NCBI GenBank assembly: GCA_004352715.1
Contig: SCFE01000107.1
Coordinates: 1,121,452-1,185,451 of the forward strand
From: Hofstenia miamia
Taxonomy: Eukaryota > Xenacoelomorpha > Acoela
Direction of reading: 5' to 3'
Length of the DNA: 64,000 nucleotides
Below the pieces are notes generated by a model that was not told the DNA's origin, did not search any database, and saw nothing but the letters and a program-made list of their open reading frames with translations. The position numbers and the translations under genes are program-made. Each line of letters starts with the position of its first letter. Within the stretch, counting starts at the first letter, position 1. This document shows, one piece after another, positions 44,020-56,442 of the stretch.

Positions 44020-45330
44020 TTATTTGCAACTATAAACTACAAAGAGATGTATGAACAGAGATATATGAACAGAGTGGTTTTAATTAAATTATTTTTGCAT
44101 ACTTTAAGTCACATAAAAATTTGCGGAATATTCCTTCCTAGTTTTGTCATATTGAAATAAGTTGCATATTGTGTTTAGAAACAATTGAAGTTCTTAGGTC
44201 ATTTGGAAGAGAATTGAATATATCTGCAGCTTTAGATAAGAAGGAATCCCCCAAAACTATTGTTTAACTGAGACAACTTTATGTATTTATATTGACGATG
44301 ATTTAATTTTAGCTTTCTGTAAAAAATATCGGATAGAAACTTTTTCTTCCCTGATATGATTGCCATAAAATACAGATATGTGAATTATTGACGTATTTAG
44401 TTGGCTTCAGAATTTTGAACTCTTTATAAAAGCAGGTTATGTGAGAGAATCTTGGAGCACTGGCTATTGTCTCGATTATTCTATTAGACATTGTCTCAAT
44501 CTTTTTCCACATTAATGTGTATTTACCAGTAGTGAAAAGAGATCCGTAGCTGAGAATCCCATATATCTCAGACCGAGAATAATCAATGAGAAACTGATGA
44601 GGTACATTGTTTTTTATTAGGTTAATTGTATCTCTAAGAACTGCAAGTTTACGGATTTTCCAATTTAGAAATTCAGTAAAATCTAGATTGTTGGTAAAAG
44701 TTACCCCAAGGTAAGTAAGTAGCTTTAGAAGAATTAGATAGCGTTGTATTATCTACTACGATGTTATTCTTATTGATTAAATCAGCTTTGTAAGATCTTT
44801 CCAAAATAATGAATTGTGTATTATTAATATTGAGTGTGAGTTTGTTTGTTTGAAGCCAAAATTTAAGTTGAACCAAATCTTGTGATAATAGTTTTGAACA
44901 GGTGATTTTGTTATCATGACTAAGATAAATACATGTGTCATCAGCGTATTGAATGGACTTACAATGGGAGAGACAATCAGATAAATCATTAATGAATATG
45001 TTGAATAGCAAAAGCCCTAGGATGGACCCTTGTGGAACTCTGCGTATAATTTGTTGGTATGCTGAATGGTATAACCCGATTTTAACTGACTGAAATCGAT
45101 CATTAAGAAAGCTTTCCAACAATTTCACTGCATCATTACTTAGTCCGGAATTATGAAGCTTACGAATTAGTATATTGTGGTCAAATACCTATCAAATACC
45201 TTAAATAAATCAATGAACAAGATACCAACATGTGAAGATTTGTTTAGGCATTTCCGCCATTCCTCAACACTGCATCCGTAGCAGACCGGTGCTTAGTAAA
45301 TCCATATTGGAAGTGTGAAAAACGCTTCTA
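44020..45330 (-). pseudogene. LINE ORF2 (second family), minus strand
   Basis: RT traces begin near 45290 (KHRSATDAV), then comes the frame 45128-44673 with LLESFLNDRFQSVKIG, RVPQGSILGLLLFNIFINDL, an intact IQYADDTCIY and LQTNKLTLNINNTQF. The C-terminal part is in 44650-44309 (IRKLAVLRDTINLIKNN, SEIYGILSYGSL, RIIETIASAPRFSHI) and ends near 44160 (AADIFNSLPNDLR). It is 5'-truncated with frameshifts at about 45150 and 44690, and its 3' end is the microsatellite at 43967. Confidence 0.75.
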
Positions 45331-46199
45331 AAAAACTAGTCAGAAATACAACATTAATTTACGCTTTGTCCAGTAAAATAATTGTTTATGCGCATTTAGT
45401 GGGAAGTTTTAAAAGATTTTTTTTGCTTACATTGAAAAATTCTTTTTTCATAGCATAATTATTTCGAATAATATACATCAAGTGCTCTTAGATTTAGCGG
45501 ATTAACTATAAATAATATACTCTCCAATGTGATATCAATGAAGCTGGGATTCTGGTTTCAAAAAAAATCAAGAGACTATTTGATGTAGTGGCAAAATGCT
45601 CACATAGGCGCCAGCTGTTCCAATGTAATGACGGGAAAAAATGAAATATCGAAAAGTGAAAAATAATAGAATTGAAAACGGATTCCGCACAATGTTCTGG
45701 AATGTGCTGCAAATTGAAATAAAGCAAAACTACTTAATCGTCAATAACTTGCGCAGTAGAATAAACAAACATTTAAATAAAAAACAATTATATGAATAAC
45801 TCAATGACTTCTTGTAGTGCAAAACAATGTTAGTGGAAGATCCACACGATTTATTCATCAGTAATAGATTGAATAAAATGTCCATAAACTTTGGAAAAGT
45901 AATTAGCGTATTTATTTCTCCAATAAAAAAAATTGATGTCTACAGCGTAAATACGCTTACATAAATGTAGTGTTGACAATGTGAAATAACTATCACGCCG
46001 TAAATCAATCAAATGCGCTAAATGGCAACTCATGCTTAATGTCAAACACATTAATTAGGTTGGTTATATCTTATATATATTTTAGATATATTCCAATATT
46101 TTATGGCATCCTATAGGGTAGGTCTAACATACGAAACGTAAATTTGTAAGCAAAATACGAAAGGGAGATGTGACATGTTAGAAATAAGCATGTCAATAT
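45331..46199. other. No gene seen
   Basis: AT-rich sequence with only short shadow frames; no repeat family or splice-linked exon that I could recognise. Confidence 0.5.
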
Positions 46200-46390
46200 A
46201 TAATTTCGGGAAGATACAACAAGTTCGTAAAATATATGTTCGTATTGAAAAAAATTTAGGTTCGTAAACATGTTCGTAAAATATAAGTTCGTATTATTAA
46301 ATTTCTTATAATAGTTCGTAAGTTATATCTTTGTATTATTTAATTTAATATATTAGTTCGTATAATATAAGTTCGTATATATATATAATG
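46200..46390. repeat. Array of dispersed GTTCGTA motifs
   Basis: At least seven copies of GTTCGTA, often as AAGTTCGTAT or TGTTCGTAAAATATA, occur at irregular 10-40 bp spacing just upstream of the FLYWCH/MULE-type gene. They could be subterminal transposase sites or a decayed satellite. Confidence 0.5.
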
Positions 46391-46428
46391 ACGTAATAAT
46401 CCTTTTAATTTAAATTGCACGTGTTTTA

Positions 46429-48082
46429 ATGGAAGAAATTGAAGGTTTCCGAAAAAATTCTCACCTCTATGTACATCAATCTTTTTTATATATTAAGGAT
46501 TATGTTAAAGATAACATAGTATATTATAAGTGTCAAATGTTTCGGAGTTGCAGAGGACATGCTAAAAGCTGTCAGAGCATTGTAATGTTATTGGAAGTGC
46601 ACAGGTGCATAAATTTTATATTAAGCTACCTAATAAATTATATAATAAAAATATTGTATGGCAAATTAAATTTAGTCATGACCAACAATTTGAGGAAATT
46701 AAAATACTAAAGTTAAAGAGTATGCTAAAGAGGTGAGCTGAAACTGAAAGTTCAAGTCTTAGGGAGACTTTTGATTCCTCTACTAATCAATCATGCATTG
46801 GTGATCAAATTTTGTTCATGGAAATAGAAGACTCCATGAGTCAATGGTGTCATTTGCATCTTCCACCACTGCCAAATACACCAAAATAGTATTTTGCTGC
46901 TTTACAAAATCATGCTATTGAGGTTTATTTGATGCATTTTTGTAATTTAACTTCTACACAAGTTTCAATTTCCTATATAGATGACACATATTAAATAAAA
47001 TATACTAATATTTAGGGGATTGAAAACACTGTTATTGAATTGGTGTCAACAGATTGTTTACCATATCAGCATGCTATAGTTTTTACTTCCCAGCTCTTGC
47101 TCAATAGCATGTATGGTGAAAATGTTTCAATTCACATTGATGGAACATTTAAGATTTGTCCAGCCATGTTCTTTCAATTAGTAACAATTTTAAAAGTTTG
47201 CTCTGGTTGTCTTGTGCCTATTTTCTTTGCCCTGATGACATTGAAAAGCAAACAATTGTATGATTCAGTATTTCAGAAATTAATTTTAGGAATCTGCTGC
47301 TGTGTCTTTCAATTGCCAAGTTGTGGGGTGTTTTTTTCATTATGCCCAGGCTATATATATTTAGGAATGCACAATTGGCTTGGCTTACAATGTTCCTATA
47401 CCAATTTGCAAGTCAGATTGCTATTGCAATGTCTCATGGCTCTACCAATGCTCCCCTCTCATTTAATTGAATTAGGTCTATTGCAAGTGAGGGTGAGCAC
47501 AATTGCAGCTTATCAAGAAAAGTAATATTAAATATATAAATAATGAAACCATATACTAATATATCATGACTTTATCTTTATTATATTGAATTTAGGCTCT
47601 CTACTTTAATTGCTTATGCATTGAGTTATTGGGTCAAAAGGGTAGGTGTGAAGCAACTAAGTTTATATAAGTCTGCAACCAGAACCAACTCTGAAAAAGA
47701 GGCATTTTGTTCACATTCATTGAAGTTGGTGAAAGGCATTCATTTAATTGTTTGGCATTTTACCAGTTTAATGATTAAGTTAATTTCAACTTCTGAAACA
47801 GAAATTAGAAGAATTGAATTAGGCAATTCCTTAACACATTCAAAACTTAACAGAAGGTTTAATATAAAGGCTAAAATTATCAGGGCAATTACTTCCCAGT
47901 TAGTCACATCACAAATATCATTATTTGAATTCTTAAAATCAATTTTATATACTGGTCTTGGAATATCCAATGCCACATTTAATTTAAGTGGAATTTTTCT
48001 ACTTGAAGATGATGTGAATAACAATGAACATACCACTTTTGATTGGAACCCTGATGTAGAAATCAGGGTATATGTAAAGTGA
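46429..48082 (+). pseudogene. FLYWCH-finger MULE-type transposase remnant
   Basis: Three pieces lie in order. 46429-46710 carries a FLYWCH-like zinc finger (RKNSHLYVHQSFLYIKDYV, then YKCQ, C and H). 47040-47525 carries the MULE DDE core, with the typical HIDGTFKICPAMFFQLVTI followed by VPIFFALMTLKSKQLYDSVF. 47621-48082 carries the C-terminal part (HSLKLVKGIHLIVWHFTSLM, then helices). FLYWCH plus MULE DDE occurs in animal Mutator-like elements and in genes derived from them. Frames are broken between pieces, so this copy cannot make a full protein. Two short intron-like AT stretches separate the pieces, but canonical splice pairs were not established. Confidence 0.6.
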
Positions 48083-48455
48083 ACTGACTCACAATTGCCT
48101 GCTGAATTGACATGAAGTATTTGGTTAAGCAGAATACAAGTATGCATTCTAATTTTAGCATGCTGCCACTCTTGGTTTTGTTTTTCTTGCTTATCAGCTT
48201 GGATGGAAAGTAATCTGTGTTGTTCTATTTGCTGCAGTTATTGCAACTCTGATGGAATTATTCAAATTTTTACTTGATTTGCCAATTATTTTTGAATTTT
48301 TTATTTCTTAAATACATTGTATCAATGTGCTAATTTTTTATATATTATTGTTTTACTAGAATCCTGTTGGATATGCTTATTGAAATGTTCTATTAAATTT
48401 GCAAACAAGTAGTATAGTAAAATGTATTTAGAAATTGCTCTGTAATCAATTGTAT
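48083..48455. other. No gene seen
   Basis: AT-rich spacer between the MULE-type remnant and the LTR-like repeat. Confidence 0.5.
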
Positions 48456-49421
48456 TGTAGAGTCACTTGGGGCCCCTTTTTGATTTTTATCATTTGTCAA
48501 TTTTGTTAGTGCTGAATACTGCCTTATAATCAGTTAGATTAGTTAGTTACATCATCATGAAGTCATGATTTTCACTATCAAGTTTTTCTAGTGCAGATAT
48601 TCAAAATTAGAATTATTTGTCCCCTTGTTTTAGTATGAACATGTTATTGCTCTCTAATTTTGAGAGGGAACTCAAATGTGAAATTTGTAAAACCTGAACA
48701 GGTGATAATATTTGATTAGAATACTTGAGAAACCTGTAGTGAATGTCACAATATAAATTGTCTCATTTCAATTGTGTTTGATCTTTTTTGGTTTATTTAT
48801 TAAGCTAACCCTTTTAGATTCATCTATGGATTGTTGTGAAATAATAATGGCTTAAGTTCTGGTGACAATTTGGGAGTTACTCCACTGTGTCTAGGGTGAC
48901 AACATGGTCTCTAACCGTTGGCAGCCCAAACCATGGCACTGCATTAAGTTACAGCTACAATTAAGTAGAGGGAAATAACAATTTTTATTCAATCATTTCT
49001 ACTCATACATTGCACTTGATAATTTACACTGTGATGATAATATACTGCTGGTTAATGCAAATGCATGGTAATTACATGTGATAGTGATATTTATCATTTA
49101 TTTACATAGGCTGAGGAAATAAGAACAATTGAGTTCTGTTATAATTGAGCTAGAAATAAACAACTAGAGACACACTATTAGCACCTTGGATCAATTTGAG
49201 GATGCTGCTTTGGTATGATGCCATGTGAATTAGTCACTATTGGAGGTTAATTCTCTGTGAACTATATTTCTGTTTTCTTTATTGAACTAGCAAACTACCA
49301 ATGCTCTATTTTCTGGTGGAATGTGGGCCACTCTCTATGATGGTAGCCTTTGCAATCATCTACCTGTTATTTGAGTCACCTAGTACTGTTGGAGTAGTCA
49401 GGGATCCCATGTGATTCTACA
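48456..49421 (+). repeat. LTR-like repeat, copy A (966 bp)
   Basis: It begins TGTAGAGTCAC and ends GTGATTCTACA, an imperfect inverted pair with TG...CA ends. It aligns along its whole length with 51590-52542 in the same orientation. It abuts the 3' end of the Polinton ATPase frame. I see no target duplication, no primer-binding site after it and no coding sequence of its own. Confidence 0.7.
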
Positions 49422-49881
49422 ATTTTGCTGATATGTTATCATGATGACCATCAGTGAAATGATTTGCAATTTTATTCTGTGTCTTTTCTGGGGCATTCAC
49501 AAGGTAATCAAAGATAACTATTTTTCTGCCAACTCTGTATTCATTAGTGTTTTTTAGAAATTCTTCTTGTAATATTTCTAAAATATTGTAGCCTACTTTA
49601 TCTAATATTCTTTTCATTATCTTAATTAGATTTTGTATTTTTTCTTCATGAAAATTTGGGGTATAGATGTATAATTTGTCATAATATATATGAGGTCTTA
49701 AAATCATATCCATTAATAAATTAGTTTTTCCACATCCTGATTTACCACATATAAGCATTCTAAAATCTTCTGATAAGAAATTCACTGGTGATTTGTCACT
49801 TTTCACTTTTGGAGTATCATAATTAATAATCTTTATTATATAAAGAAAAACAAAAATCTTTTTTTCTGAAATTAATTTCAC
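49422..49881 (-). pseudogene. Polinton packaging-type ATPase, truncated
   Basis: This minus-strand frame of about 154 codons belongs to the FtsK/HerA-like packaging ATPase of Polintons/Mavericks. Walker A, GKSGCGKT, is at 49746-49723, in the family context RMLICGKSGCGKTNLL. YDKLYIYTPNFHEEKIQ follows, then a Walker B region reading VIFDYLVNA, where a second acidic residue would be expected after the Asp, and then GHHDNIS. The frame runs into the LTR-like repeat, so the C-terminal part is lost. In the virus-like life cycle this enzyme would pump DNA into capsids. Confidence 0.75.
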
Positions 49882-50010
49882 TTCTTATTTAAATGAAAGG
49901 TACTTTCCCACTGAAAAAAGATTTTCTTTTTTCCTTTTATAGATGACAACAAATTTAACTTACTGTGTTAAAGAAAAAAGATTAACAGGTTCTATTCCAG
50001 GCTCTGGACA
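49882..50010. other. Divergent spacer between ATPase and integrase
   Basis: About 130 bp separate the minus-strand ATPase from the plus-strand integrase; AT-rich, no motif identified. Confidence 0.4.
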
Positions 50011-51134
50011 ATGGATAAAAACAAAAATGGAAGAAATATGCTAAAATCAATTTGTAGCAATTTTGGAAGTAAAAAGACACAATTTGTAAGAACTAAATTT
50101 GGAAAGGGAAGTAATGCTTCTAATGGTGGAGCCAACCTTTTCCCTTTTGATATTCATAAAGCAATTGGCTACCTCACAAATTTTAGAAAAAGACAGGTGA
50201 TTGTAAATTATATAGATGAAATTTGGTGGGCTGACTTAGTTGATTTGCAAAAACTCAGCAGGTGGAATAAGGATTATAAATATTTATTGATGATTATAGA
50301 TACATTTTCAAAGTATGGGTGGATTATTCCACTAAAGGATAAAACTGGACCTACTGTTAGAGATGTAATTAAGGGTGAATTACATTCATCCTCTAGAGTT
50401 CCAAAGTTCTTATGGGTAGATAAAAGAAACGAATTTTATAATAAGCATGTTCAAGAACTTCTTGACAAGTACAATGTTAAAATGTGCTCAACAGAAAACC
50501 TTGAAAAAAATTCACTTGTAGAAAGATTTAATAGAACTATTAAAAATAAAATGTGGAAAGAATTCACAAAGCAGAATCATACACAATATTTGGATATACT
50601 TATATACTTCCTAAAATATTAAATGAATACAATAATACAAAACATAGCTCTATAAAAATGACTCCAATTGAAGCTTTCAAGGAGAAAAATGAACATGAAG
50701 CTTACAACAATTTGTACAATAGGTTTAACAATTTGTACATTAAGGAAAGTTTAGGCATGAAGCCATCAAGGTACAATGATATTGAAAGCCTCGATGTTAA
50801 ACCCATTGTGCTTAAATATAAGTTTAAAGTAGGTGACAAAGTTAGAATAAGTAAATTTAAAAGGAAAGTTTTTGATAAAGGCTATACACTAAACTGGACT
50901 GAAGAAATATTTATAATTGATAAATTAAAATTAACAGACCCTATAACATACACATTGAAGTATTTAGCTGATGAAGAAATAAAAGGATCATTTTATAAAG
51001 AAGAATTGCAAAAAACTGATCAAGATATATTTAGAATTGAAAAAGTGTTAAGAAAAAAGAATGGAATGGCCTTTGTTAAATGGTCAGGATATCCTGATAA
51101 ATTTAATAGTTGGGTAAAGATAAAAAATATATAG
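50011..51134 (+). pseudogene. Polinton retrovirus-like integrase with chromodomain
   Basis: The frame 50011-50622 holds the RNase H-fold core: first Asp in WADLVDL, TFSKYGWIIPL, second Asp in FLWVDKRNEF and Glu in SLVERFNRT, with 33 residues between the last two. The second block normally reads DxGxEF; the Gly is changed here. A -1 type shift near 50600 moves the reading to 50553-51134. There NEYNNTKHSSIKMTPIEAF and an SH3-like part (KFKVGDKVRISKFK) are followed by a chromodomain (IEKVLRKKNGMAFVKWSGYP). Chromodomain integrases are typical of Polintons. It would insert the element and make 6-bp target duplications. One frameshift is the main defect. Confidence 0.8.
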
Positions 51135-51199
51135 AAACATTATTTATGAATTTTTTTTCTAGACAAAAAAGCCAATATATATAAAGAGATGACAACAAG

Positions 51200-51589
51200 A
51201 AAAAAAATATCACTTGTTAAACTTGTAATTTGACAATTGCTAAGAAAAATTATAATGCACATATTAAAACTAAGAAACATTTAAAAAATGTAGAAAAGAA
51301 TCATGATTTTACAATTAATGGATATATTCCAACAGTTAAGATAAATAAAAATTATGTTAATGCAACTGTTAATTTTAAGGGTACTAAATTATCCTTAATT
51401 CCATTTGCAGATATTAATACATTNTAAAGACACCTTAATTCCATTTATAGATATTAATAGATTGTTTATAGAAACATTAGTAAAATATTTTAATATAATC
51501 AACCAACCATTAAAATATAATGTTTNNNATTTTATTTAATATTTATAAAAGGTATTGAATATACACTTAAAGATGTAATAGTTCCTTAT
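51200..51589 (+). pseudogene. C2H2-like zinc-finger fragment beside contig join
   Basis: About 51213-51290 reads C, a stop, CNLTIAKKNYNAHIKTKKH, a C2H2-type pattern with one stop inside. The following 51300-51420 is repeated in part after the single N at 51424, and NNN occurs at 51526. It may be the start of the polymerase gene or a separate small Polinton protein. Sequence quality is poor here. Confidence 0.4.
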
Positions 51590-52542
51590 TGTAGAGTCAC
51601 TCAGGGCCCCTATTTTAATTGATTTTATTTCTTTTGATTATTTGACACTCTAAAATTAGTGTTACGTCATAGTGATGTCATGATTGTTGCTATCAATTTA
51701 TTTCTATCAATTTGTTCTATTTTCAAGTGCAGTTATTTGATCATTTTATTATTTGTCCCCTTGGTTCAATCTAATGTGTTATTGCTTGTTTAATTTTGCA
51801 AGGGAATTCATGTGAAGTTTGTAAACATATACCAGGTAATAATTCACAAGATTGTTATAAATACATGAGATGCCTGTAGTGAATACACAATAAAATCACT
51901 TCAACATCATCTGCTTTTTTGAACTTTATTACTAACCCCTTTTAGATTCGTCAGGGATTTTAGTTTAATAAATTTTGATTAAGATCTGGTGACAATTTGG
52001 GAGACACTGCACTGTGTCTGGGGTGACAACTAGCCCCTTAACAGATGGCAGCCCAAATCATGGTCACTATAAGTTATGGCTACATATATGTGTAAGGAAT
52101 AACAGCTTTTATTTTGATCTTTTCATTTCATACATGCACTTAAACATCACACTGCAAATATATTATGACATTGGAGAATGTGAATGCATGTTAACTACAT
52201 GCCTTTTGCTTTATTATTTACATGAGCTGAGATAATAGAACTCTGAGCTAAATTATTTATGTGAGCTAGAAATTAATACTTGATACACACAATTAGCACC
52301 TTGGCAAGTAAGGATGGCTTCCTGGATATGGCTTCAGACTGATGCCATGTGAATTGGTTGCTGTGAGAAGTCTATTTTCAGTGGATAGTTTCTGTTTTTC
52401 TTTATTGAATTGATGAACCACCAATGTTCTCTTTTTTGCTAGAATGTGGGTCACTCTCTACAATGGTAGCCTCTGCAACCTTTGTTAACCTTTGAGTTTC
52501 TCAGTACCACTGGAGTAGCCAGAGTACACCTGTTATTCTACA
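51590..52542 (+). repeat. LTR-like repeat, copy B (solo LTR, 953 bp)
   Basis: Same family as 48456-49421. It has TG...CA ends, a TATA box at about 51855 (TATAAATACATG) and AATAAA at about 51890. It is flanked by TTAT on both sides (51586-51589 and 52543-52546), a 4-bp target duplication. It lies between the Polinton integrase and polymerase genes, so it inserted into the Polinton and then lost its interior. Confidence 0.7.
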
Positions 52543-52555
52543 TTATCAATTTAAA

Positions 52556-55500
52556 ATGAAAGAAATAAAAGCTAAGCATGAAGTAAATAATATTAAAATT
52601 TCCTCTAAATTAAAGGAAATTATTGATGATTTTGAAAAATTAGAAGGATCAAACTGGGTATTAATTGGAGTGCATAGTATAAATATTAAAATGTACAAAA
52701 TTTCTTGGGTGGAACATATGTTAAATTACCAATAAAATCTTCTTCAATTTTAAATATTATTAATAATGATGATAAGTGTTTTTTGTGGTCAATAATTGCA
52801 GCACAACACCCTAGTTCTACTAATCAAAATAGAACATGTGTTTATGAAAAATATCTAGATAAATACAATTTAAATGGAATAACATTTCCAATAACAATAA
52901 ATGGAATTGAAAAATTTATTAAACAAAATGGAATAAAAGTTAATGTTTATGAGTTAAAAATTTGTGGAGATATGGTTAACCTTAAATATAATGTATTACC
53001 TATTTATTATTCTGATGAAAATGCAATTGATTTGGGGGTGTATGAAAATCACTTTGTTCTAATAAAAAACTTGAAATGTGTACTATACAAGGATTTAAGT
53101 AAAGATGAACTATACTTTTGTAAGAAGTGTTTATTAAAATGTAGAAAAAAGTCAACTTTTGAAAATCATATTAGATTATGTAAAAATGAAGACACAACAC
53201 AATTATATTTTCCAAAAGAAGACCAAATTAAATTTAAAAATTAACATTATAAAATAGATGTTCCATTTAGAATTTATGCTGATTTTTGAATATTATAATG
53301 AAAAGCTTAAGAGTAAATGTAATTTATCTGATGTTGATAAAACTACAATTTTATGTAATCAATTACCTATTGCTTTTAGAATATATCTAAAATCAGATAT
53401 TCCTGAACTATGTAAGTCAAAATACATCTCTTATTTTGGAAAAGATTGTGTTGAAGTATTTGTTCAAGAAATTAAAGAATTAGAAAACAAGTTCTTCTTT
53501 ATGTTTAAACATGACATTTCAATAAAAATTACTAAAGAAGAAAATGAAGAATTAAAAAATTCAAATGAATGTTATTTATGAGGATGCACAAAAGGTCAAA
53601 AGGACCCATCAGGTAAAGAATTGCCCTTAAGACTAGTAAGAGATCATTGTCATTTAACAGGTAAATACAGAGGTGCAGCTTGTAATAATTGTAATTTGAT
53701 GGCTCAAAAACAAAGAATGGCTTATGTACATTTGTACTTTCATAAATATTCACAATATGATTCACATTTATTTTTCAAGGAATTATTTAAATGTAAAGAA
53801 AAGTTGGTTATTAAACCCTTATGTAAAACTGAGGAAGAATATATTTCTGTAAAATATGGTTGTATAAAGTTTTTGGATTCTTACAGATTTCTTGCATCAT
53901 CATTAAATAATTTTGCAAATAATCTTGAGAAAAAGCCTATTCTAGAGAAATATTTAGGACAATGTGAGCATGTACAATCTAAATTAGCCTACCCATATGA
54001 ATTTTTTGATACTTCTGAATCTTATGAAAAACTTCCAGATAAGAAATTAGACTACTTTTCAACTCTAACTCAAAAGGTTCCAAATGAAAATGAAATAGAA
54101 AGAATTAATAAAGTATGACATTAAATCTGGAAAGGAATTATCAACATTGCATGTATAAGTTGATGTCTTATTACTAGCAGATATTTTTGAAAATTTTATT
54201 AAACATGGTAAAGAAAAATATGGTTTAAATCCCTGTTATGCATACTCATTACCTGTATATACTTGGCAATGTGGATTAAAATTCACGAATGTTCAATTAG
54301 ATTATTTGAAGAATTGTGACATTGTACTTTTAATTGAGCAAAATATTCGGGGTGGGATTAGTTCTGTAATGGGAGATGGATATATTAAATCAAAAGATGA
54401 AAATAAAATTTTGTATATTGTTAAAAACAATCTATATGGCTGGGCAATGAAACAAAACCTTCCTTATAGTGATTTTAAGTTCTTAGAAGTAAATGGGAAT
54501 CTAATTGAGAAATAATTAGAACTTCTGATAACAGTTGGATTGGATATTTTATTGAGTGTGACTTATCATATCCAAATAAATTGAAAAATAAAACAAAAAA
54601 CTTTCCATTTTGTCCAGTTAAAAGAAAGGTAGACCCTTCTGAATATAGCGAATATCAAAATCAAATTGCTCTTAAAAGTGTTTGTCCTACACCAAAGCTT
54701 ATTTGTGATCAATATGATAAAACATTCTATTTTTGCCATTATAGACTATTACAGTTTTATTTATAAATGGGCATGGAAATTGGTAGAGTGCACAGAGTAA
54801 TTTCATTTAAACAGAAAAAAGTTTTAGAAGGGTACATTGACCACAACATGAACATGCGTTCAAAAGCAAAAAATAGTTTTGAAAAAGATTTTTATAAACT
54901 TTTAGATAATGCTTTCTTTGGAAAAACTTGTGAAAATATTAGAGGACGGATTAATGTAAAAATGTTTAATAAAACTGAGACTACTGAAAAATTAATTAAG
55001 GTACAAAGCAAATTAGAATTTAAAACAAATTCCAATTTTGACGATTTTTTGGTACATCATTACCATCAAACTAAATTGAAATTTGATAAACCAATATATG
55101 TTGAATTTACTGTTTTAGAACTTTCAAAATTGTTAATGTATGAAACTTATTATGATGTCTTACAACCATTTTTGGTGAAAATAATATAACTTTAAATTAT
55201 ATGGATACAGACAGTTTCATTTTAAATATAAAAACTAACAATATAGTTAATGATTTGAAAACACTTAATGATGATTACAAATTATTTGATTTTAATAATT
55301 TTGATAAGAATCAGGAATTATTCAATGAACAATTTAAGAAAATTCTTTGATATTTTAGAATTGAAACACCTGAAAGTATATATTTAGATCAATTCATGCT
55401 TTGAAAAGTAAAATGTATTGATATAAAGTTAATGATAAAAGTAAAAACACTTTGATAGGAATAACAAAAGTTGAGAAAGAAAAGTTAACATTGAAATATT

Positions 55501-55667
55501 ATAAAAATTGTTCAGAAACAAATAAAATTGGTGTTTCAAACAATTATACATTGAGAAATAAAAAAGACAAAATAAGTTTAATCAACACAGAGAAGACTCT
55601 CTCACCATTTGATGATAAAAGATATTACTTAATTAATAATGAGAGATTTCCATATGGCTTTCTTTAA
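52556..55667 (+). pseudogene. Polinton protein-primed DNA polymerase B, degraded
   Basis: Pieces in order: an N-terminal region (52556-53244) with a zinc-finger-like CKKCLLKCRKKSTFENHIRLC, and an HNH-like block, VRDHCHLTGKYRGAACNNCNL, near 53637-53699. Next is an exonuclease-type YDSHLFFKEL (about 53757), then motif A as YIVKNNLYGWAM (54414-54450), where the catalytic Asp of YID.NNLYG is Val. LLDNAFFGKTCENIRGRINV (54900) follows, an intact YMDTDS (55198-55215) and the C-terminal SPFDDKRYYL (about 55600). At least six frameshifts or stops break it. The enzyme would replicate the linear element using a protein primer. Confidence 0.8.
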
Positions 55668-56442
55668 ATACTTATAATGTAAATTAATGGATAGTATATT
55701 TGTTTGATTATTTTGAAGTATTAAATTTAATTTGATGGACAGCTACATATTAGTGTCAATTAACAACATATGTTAGTATTCTTTTGATACATTCATCAAG
55801 TTTAACATTCAAGTTATGTAGCTGTGTCTATTCTGGTTGTACATGGATGAAACTTTTGAATTAAGTTTGATTGATAGCTGCATATCAATGTCAATTAACA
55901 ACATATGTTAGTATTTTTTGTATAAGTTGATATTATTGACATAGTACTAACATAAATCCTCCTACGTCTTATGCACATGTTACATAGCTAGCATTTTCCA
56001 TTTTTTCAACAAAAAATGATATAGTGCTGATGTAAATCCTCCTATGTCTTATACACATGATACAAAGCTAGCATTTTTCATTTTTTCAATGAAACATGTA
56101 AGTATTTACCTTTATTTATTACTAATAGAATTATTTATTGAATTTCTTAATTTTTATTAATTTAAAAGATTTTGTTCTCTAAGTTCTGCTTTGTTTAAGG
56201 TTTTTATAAAGTTTCCTTTCAATTCAGAACAAATTATATTTTCTAAGTATTACATTTATGTATATATTTTTAATGATTGATTATGATTGAGCAGTTAGAT
56301 ATATTTTCCGCCTCAATGCTTTCAAAAATTACATATTCTTACACTATGATTTATTGGTCCAACATTCATATAGCTATAATATGAATATGATTTATGAAAA
56401 TTTAATAACTTTGATTTACAGATGTTTACTATTAAATTTTTA
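55668..56442. repeat. AT-rich spacer with tandem repeats
   Basis: 55937-56016 and 56019-56098 are two copies of a unit with AAATCCTCCTA.GTCTTA and GCTAGCATTTT. A second pair (55736 and 55866) shares CAATTAACAACATATGTTAG. No gene seen. Confidence 0.55.

Noticed and set aside
48456-52542. A single LTR retrotransposon that captured Polinton genes
   Set aside because: No primer-binding site follows copy A, no polypurine tract precedes copy B, and copy B has its own target duplication, so separate insertions are more likely. Kept as a finding for checking.
24645-56000. The inverted-repeat element at 24645 and the Polinton at 49-56 kb as the same family
   Set aside because: No sequence matching the 240-bp TIR was found around 48-57 kb.
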